The position numbers and the translations under genes were made by a program. The notes beneath the pieces were generated by a model, which was not told the origin of the DNA, did no database searches, and saw only the letters and a list, made by a program, of their open reading frames with translations. Below, piece after piece: positions 6,133 through 9,988 of a stretch of 9,988 nt of DNA. This DNA comes from Candidatus Eiseniibacteriota bacterium (GTDB lineage: Bacteria > Eisenbacteria > RBG-16-71-46). Position 1 is the stretch's first letter; every line of letters begins with the position of its first letter. The stretch is from NCBI GenBank assembly GCA_005893185.1, contig VBOS01000004.1:1-9988 (forward strand), written 5' to 3'.

Positions 6133-9100
6133 CGCCGGCCCGCAGGGCCATCCCTAAGCCTGCCCCGGCGCGTCCCGCGCCGCGTCACATTCCAGGCGCC
6201 GGGCCGCTCCGTGTCGTCGCGTTCCTCGCGCTGCTCTCAGCAGGCGGCTCGAGCGTGCTGGCCGACGTCCCGGTGCCGGTCCCGCAGGCGCAGCGCGGGC
6301 GCAGCGACGCGGAGCGCTCCGGCTTCCATGACGCAGCCAACATCCGGACCGTGTACTGGAACTTCGGCATGGTCGGCGACTATCCGGCCGATCCCGGCAG
6401 CGTCGACCTGAGCGTCTTCCACTCGGTCGAGGTGCCCGCCGGCTCGGGGATGAACTACTCGGACGGGATCACGCCGTTCGTGCTGGCGAAGATCCCGACG
6501 GTGGACCGCCCGGACTCGGTCTACATCATGGAGACCGGGTACCGCGAGCGCCAGCAGATCAGCCCGCGCTACAACCGCGTCATGCGCTTCGAGCCGCGGC
6601 CGGGCTACTTCCAGGCCGACCCGACCCTGAACCGCGCGCGCGCGCCCGCGATCAGCAACGACCCGCGCACATGGCCCGCCTACTGGCCCGACCGGCTGGA
6701 CGACACGTTCGATCCGGGCTGGCCGCGGAGCTGGAACGGCTACTTCGGCAAGCGACCGGCCGCCGACCAGGAGAGCTACTCCGTCATGGACGACGACTAC
6801 TACGACGGATGGCTCTACTACCCCGACGCCCGCGATTCCTCGCGCCGCGGGCTCGGCGTGCGCGTCGAGGTGCGCGGGTTCCAGTGGGCCAACCCGCAGG
6901 CCGGAAACGTGATCTTCTGGCACTACGACATCACGAACGAGGGCACGACCGACTACAACAACAACATCATTTTCGGACTCTACATGGACTCCGGCGTAGG
7001 CGGATCGCGGCTGTCGTGCGACGGCATCTACGAATCGGACGACGACAACGCCTTCTGGGACAAGTCGGCGCGCCTGAACCTGGTCTACACCTGGGACCGC
7101 TTCGGGCACGGCGTCGACCGCACCAGCAACTGCGGCAAGACCGGCTACCTCGGCTACGCCTACCTCGAGACCCCCGGCAACCCGTACGACGGGATCGACA
7201 ACGACGACGACGGCATCACGGACGAGCGTCGCGACAGCGGACCCGGAGAGCACATCATCGGGCAGGCCGCGATCCGGGCCTACGTGGAGAGCCATTACAA
7301 CATGGCCAAGTTCCAGGCGGCGTACGGACCGCTCGAGAATCACATTCCCTACAAGATCGGGTCGTGGTGGACCGGCGACGAGGACATGGACTGGGATCCA
7401 GCCTTCAACGACGTAGGGGCGGACGGCATCCCGGACACTCACGATGCCGGCGAAGGCGACGGCATCCCGACCGAGGGCGAGCCCAACTTCGACAAGACCG
7501 ACCTCAACGAGTCGGATCAAATCGGGCTCACCGGCTTCAAGATGAACCGGATCCGTGCCGGCGAGGGAAACCCGGACCCGACGGTGGACGGCATCCTGTT
7601 CTACACCGAGGGCCAGGCATGGCCCTCGCGCCTCTACCAGAAGTTCACCGACCGCTATCCCCCGGCGCGCTTCGATTCGGCGCTGGCGGCGAACTACAAC
7701 ATCGGCTTCCTGTTCGCATCGGGACCGTTCACGCTGCTCGCCGGGCAGCACGAGCGCTTCAGCCTGGCGCTGGCCTTCGGCGCGGATCTCAACGAGCTGC
7801 GCTCCACGGTCGCCACCGTGCAGCAGATCTACAACGCGAACTACCAGTTCGCCGTGCCCCCGCCCATGCCTACGCTCCATGCCGAGGCCGGCGACGGGTT
7901 CGTCCGGCTCTCGTGGGACGACGTGGCGGAGCGCGGCGTCGATCCGGTCACGAACGAGAACGATTTCGAGGGCTACCGGATCTATCGCTCGACCGATCCC
8001 GAGTTCCGCGACCCGCAGAAGATCACGACCGGCAACGGCAACGACATCGGGCTGAAAAAGGCCACCAAGCAGTTCGACCTCGCCGACGGACGCCGCGGCT
8101 ACTCGCAGAAGGCGGTCGAGGGCGTGCAGTACTACCTGGGCGAGGACACGGGGGTCACCCACACCTGGACCGACCGGGACGTCACGAACGGGCAGGACTA
8201 CTTCTACGCCATCACGGCCTACGACTTCGGCGTCGAATCGCCGTACGATTCGCTGCGCGTCTTCCCCTCCGAGAACGCGATCAACGTGACCCAGACGCCG
8301 CGCGGGGGCCTGATCCTGCCCAAGAACGTGGTCGAGGCGCGGCCCAATCCGCCCTTGCTCGGCCTCCAGGATGCGGCGGCGGGCGCCCCGGCCCACGTCG
8401 CAGGCGAGGGCACGGGGACCGTGGGGGTGCGGATCGTGGACGAGAATCTGGTCCCCGAAGGCCATCGCTTCCGGGTCGAGTTCCGGGGTCCGCCGGAGAA
8501 CATCCGCGCGACGGAGTACGTGCTCGTGGACAGTACGAAGCGCGACACCTGCTTCAAGCACGGGAACGATTTCGGGGCGACCGGGGACGGACAGGTGGGC
8601 TGCGGCCTGCTGCCGATGGTGACGACGATCCCCGTGCCCCAGGTGTGGCCGGAGAGCACCGGCTTCCTGCCCCTGCCGCGCGGGCCTATCCGCAATCCGA
8701 CTCCCGGCCACCCGCAGCCCATGATGACCCTGGCGGCCACCTATGTCTCGGTCTTCGACCGCGACTTCCGCCGCCCGGCGTATCCCGCCGACCTGATCGT
8801 CGAGTTCGCGAACACCGTGCAGGACACTTCGACGAAGACCGGCCAGTATCCCGACATCCTTCCCGCGAAGTTCAGAATCTTCGCGCTGGTCGGAGGCGCC
8901 CGCGTCCCGCTGCGCTTCGCCTTCCGCGACATCGACCGCAACGGCACGCTGGGCGGCAACACCGTTCCCGCAGGCAATCCCATCAACGACCGCATCGTCG
9001 CGCTGATCCCCGTGCCCGGCACCTCCAAGCCCGATTCGCTCCTCACCTGGCAGATCTCGATCGCGGCGAATGGCAGGCCCCCGCGTCTCGGGGACGTGTG

Positions 9101-9506
9101 GCGCATGCGGCTCCAGAACCCGCTCGGCCCGGGCGACGCCTTCTCCTTCACGACCGGCGCGCGGCACATCGATGCGGCGGCGGCGAAGGCGGAGTTCGGT
9201 CACCCGTACGTGGTTCCCAATCCCTACATCGAGGCGGCATCGTTCGAGCCAGCCCCCTTCAACGTCCGGGGACGCGGCGAGCGGCGCATCGAGTTCCGCA
9301 GCCTGCCGACGGGCTGCACGATCCGCATCTACACGGTGCGCGGCGACCTCGTGCAGACCCTGCACCACGACGGATCGGACGGCGGATTCGTCGCATGGAA
9401 CCTGCGCACCAAGGACAACCTCGACGTGGCGCCGGGCCTCTACGTGTTCCAGGTCGATGCGCCGGGGATCGGCACGTCGATCGGCAAGTTCGGGGTCGTC
9501 AAATGA
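6129..9506 (+). CDS. Large secreted FN3 protein with calcium-loop motifs and a T9SS-type C-terminal domain
   Basis: 1125 aa, function unknown. The start ATG overlaps the receptor stop as ATGA (6129-6132), with GGGAG (6113-6117) upstream. The n-region is long and Pro/Arg-rich (1-26); the hydrophobic core is about 27-44, with cleavage likely after VLA (residue 45). The first half (about 46-570) has a conserved-looking segment, GNVIFWHYDITNEGTTDYNN. It also has an EF-hand/thrombospondin-3-like loop D357-N-D-D-D-G-I-T-D365, and a second acidic stretch at 428-458 (ADGIPD, GDGIPTEGEPNFDKTD). A fibronectin type III domain covers about 578-708 (FVRLSWDD, GYRIYRS, YFYAITAYD). A further region of unknown fold covers about 710-1020. 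The C-terminus, about 1025-1125, has VVPNPY (1028-1033), IRIYTVRGDLVQTL and APGLYVFQV, a sorting-domain pattern. It is probably exported to the surface with help from the adjacent PorV-like protein. It may be a surface adhesin, a receptor partner or a structural protein. Confidence 0.9.
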   Translation: MTPARRAIPKPAPARPAPRHIPGAGPLRVVAFLALLSAGGSSVLADVPVPVPQAQRGRSDAERSGFHDAANIRTVYWNFGMVGDYPADPGSVDLSVFHSVEVPAGSGMNYSDGITPFVLAKIPTVDRPDSVYIMETGYRERQQISPRYNRVMRFEPRPGYFQADPTLNRARAPAISNDPRTWPAYWPDRLDDTFDPGWPRSWNGYFGKRPAADQESYSVMDDDYYDGWLYYPDARDSSRRGLGVRVEVRGFQWANPQAGNVIFWHYDITNEGTTDYNNNIIFGLYMDSGVGGSRLSCDGIYESDDDNAFWDKSARLNLVYTWDRFGHGVDRTSNCGKTGYLGYAYLETPGNPYDGIDNDDDGITDERRDSGPGEHIIGQAAIRAYVESHYNMAKFQAAYGPLENHIPYKIGSWWTGDEDMDWDPAFNDVGADGIPDTHDAGEGDGIPTEGEPNFDKTDLNESDQIGLTGFKMNRIRAGEGNPDPTVDGILFYTEGQAWPSRLYQKFTDRYPPARFDSALAANYNIGFLFASGPFTLLAGQHERFSLALAFGADLNELRSTVATVQQIYNANYQFAVPPPMPTLHAEAGDGFVRLSWDDVAERGVDPVTNENDFEGYRIYRSTDPEFRDPQKITTGNGNDIGLKKATKQFDLADGRRGYSQKAVEGVQYYLGEDTGVTHTWTDRDVTNGQDYFYAITAYDFGVESPYDSLRVFPSENAINVTQTPRGGLILPKNVVEARPNPPLLGLQDAAAGAPAHVAGEGTGTVGVRIVDENLVPEGHRFRVEFRGPPENIRATEYVLVDSTKRDTCFKHGNDFGATGDGQVGCGLLPMVTTIPVPQVWPESTGFLPLPRGPIRNPTPGHPQPMMTLAATYVSVFDRDFRRPAYPADLIVEFANTVQDTSTKTGQYPDILPAKFRIFALVGGARVPLRFAFRDIDRNGTLGGNTVPAGNPINDRIVALIPVPGTSKPDSLLTWQISIAANGRPPRLGDVWRMRLQNPLGPGDAFSFTTGARHIDAAAAKAEFGHPYVVPNPYIEAASFEPAPFNVRGRGERRIEFRSLPTGCTIRIYTVRGDLVQTLHHDGSDGGFVAWNLRTKDNLDVAPGLYVFQVDAPGIGTSIGKFGVVK

Positions 9507-9988
9507 GACGTTCGTCCCGCCGTCGGCTGCTCCCCGCCCTCTGGATCGCGCTCGCATGCAGTCTGGCCGCATGCGAGGCATGGGGCCAGACCAAGGCGGG
9601 AACCGCGATCGGGGACTTCCTGCGCATCGAGCCGGGGGCCCGGCTCACCGCGCTCGGCAACGCCGGCGTGGCCGCCGATCCCGATCTCGAGGCGGTCTAC
9701 TTCAACGCCGCCGCCGCCGCCCGGATCGACCATCTCTCGCTGCAGTTCTCGCACGTCGACTGGTTCGCCGGGATCCGCTACGAGTACGTCGCCGCCGCCG
9801 TGCCGCTGCGCCACTGGGGGACCGGCTTCGCCACCGTGACCTCGCTCAACTCGGGGGACATCGACGTCCGCACCGTGAGCCAGCCGCTCGGCACGGGCGA
9901 GCGCTTCACCGTTTCGGACGTTGCGATCGGGCTCGGTTACGCGTACGCGCCGTCCGTGCGCTTCGCCGCCGGCATTCAGGTCCGCTAC
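9503..9988 (+). CDS. PorV/PorQ family outer-membrane protein (UPF0164-like), C-terminus beyond right edge
   Basis: 162 codons are visible. PorV-type proteins are FadL-like 14-strand barrels; in Bacteroidota, PorV shuttles type-IX cargo to the PorU sortase at the cell surface. The mature N-terminus reads AGTAIGDFLRIEPGARLTALGNAGVA, the family signature. It continues with LSLQFSHVDWFAGIRYEYVAAAVPL, LNSGDIDV, TGERFTVSDVAIGLGYAY and VRFAAGIQVRY, all fitting this family. The start overlaps the previous stop as ATGA (9503-9506). The signal peptide has an Arg-rich n-region (SRRRLL at 5-10, weakly Tat-like) and a hydrophobic core of about 9-23. LAAC (21-24) resembles a lipobox; cleavage near WGQ (27-29) by signal peptidase I is the usual alternative. 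The family's usual NPAG motif after YWN/YFN is replaced here by a run of five Ala coded by (GCC)5. Linkage to two proteins with sorting-type C-termini supports a role in their export. Confidence 0.88.
   Translation, partial: MRRSSRRRLLPALWIALACSLAACEAWGQTKAGTAIGDFLRIEPGARLTALGNAGVAADPDLEAVYFNAAAAARIDHLSLQFSHVDWFAGIRYEYVAAAVPLRHWGTGFATVTSLNSGDIDVRTVSQPLGTGERFTVSDVAIGLGYAYAPSVRFAAGIQVRY
9707..9721 (+). repeat. (GCC)5 trinucleotide run coding poly-Ala in the PorV-like gene
   Basis: Five perfect GCC triplets code for Ala69-Ala73 of the PorV-like protein, directly after YFN (66-68). Relatives of this family usually read NPAG-x-A here, so the repeat occupies a conserved loop. Such runs are prone to slippage in steps of three bases. 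Confidence 0.8.

Noticed and set aside
6633..6645. Alternating CG tract inside the FN3 protein gene, possible Z-DNA
   Set aside because: Only about six CG steps and explained by Arg-Ala codons in a GC-rich coding region; too short to support a structural claim.
6237..9581. Very long minus-strand open frame (1114 codons) antisense to the FN3 protein gene
   Set aside because: It mirrors the sense gene. Its translation is a monotonous Arg/Val/Ala/His/Asp mix with no domain or signal peptide, while the sense frame has clear domains. GC-rich codon use commonly leaves an antisense frame open.

Overview
The window is GC-rich bacterial DNA, densely coding, with a divergent regulatory gap at about 1188-1442. 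On the minus strand to the left lies a glycoside hydrolase family 1 (GH1) beta-glycosidase, cut by the left edge. On the plus strand to the right lies a run of four genes, the last cut by the right edge. The gene content points to a GC-rich member of the FCB superphylum outside classical Bacteroidota, such as Candidatus Eisenbacteria, Latescibacterota or Gemmatimonadota. The reasons are a TonB-dependent receptor with an N-terminal carboxypeptidase-regulatory-like domain, two secreted proteins with PNP/GLY-type C-terminal sorting domains, and a PorV/PorQ-family outer-membrane barrel. The phylum is an inference from gene families, not from a marker gene.

Layout: 1-1187 (minus) GH1, with both catalytic glutamates visible and a GTG start. 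1177-1273 is a 47-bp tandem duplication straddling that start; it creates two mini-ORFs chained by GTGA overlaps. 1330-1364 holds a TTGACA/TGTAAT promoter whose -10 element lies inside a 14-bp LacI/CcpA-type operator. 1411-1437 holds a leader hairpin and a strong Shine-Dalgarno. 1443-3392 encodes a secreted protein with two CBM9-like domains and a sorting-type C-terminus. 3466-6132 encodes a TonB-dependent receptor. 6129-9506 encodes a large secreted FN3 protein with calcium-binding-like loops and a sorting-type C-terminus. 9503-9988 encodes a PorV/PorQ-family barrel (partial). The last three plus-strand genes are joined by 4-bp ATGA overlaps, so this is almost certainly one operon.

How the parts may work together (inference): the CBM9-like protein and the FN3 protein would be exported and surface-anchored or released through a PorV-dependent, type-IX-like route. 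The receptor would take up a glycan fragment or another TonB substrate. The cytoplasmic GH1 enzyme would hydrolyse imported beta-linked oligosaccharides, and a LacI-family sugar-responsive repressor would control the divergent region. No SusD homologue, regulator gene, transposase, CRISPR array, tRNA or rRNA was seen in the window.
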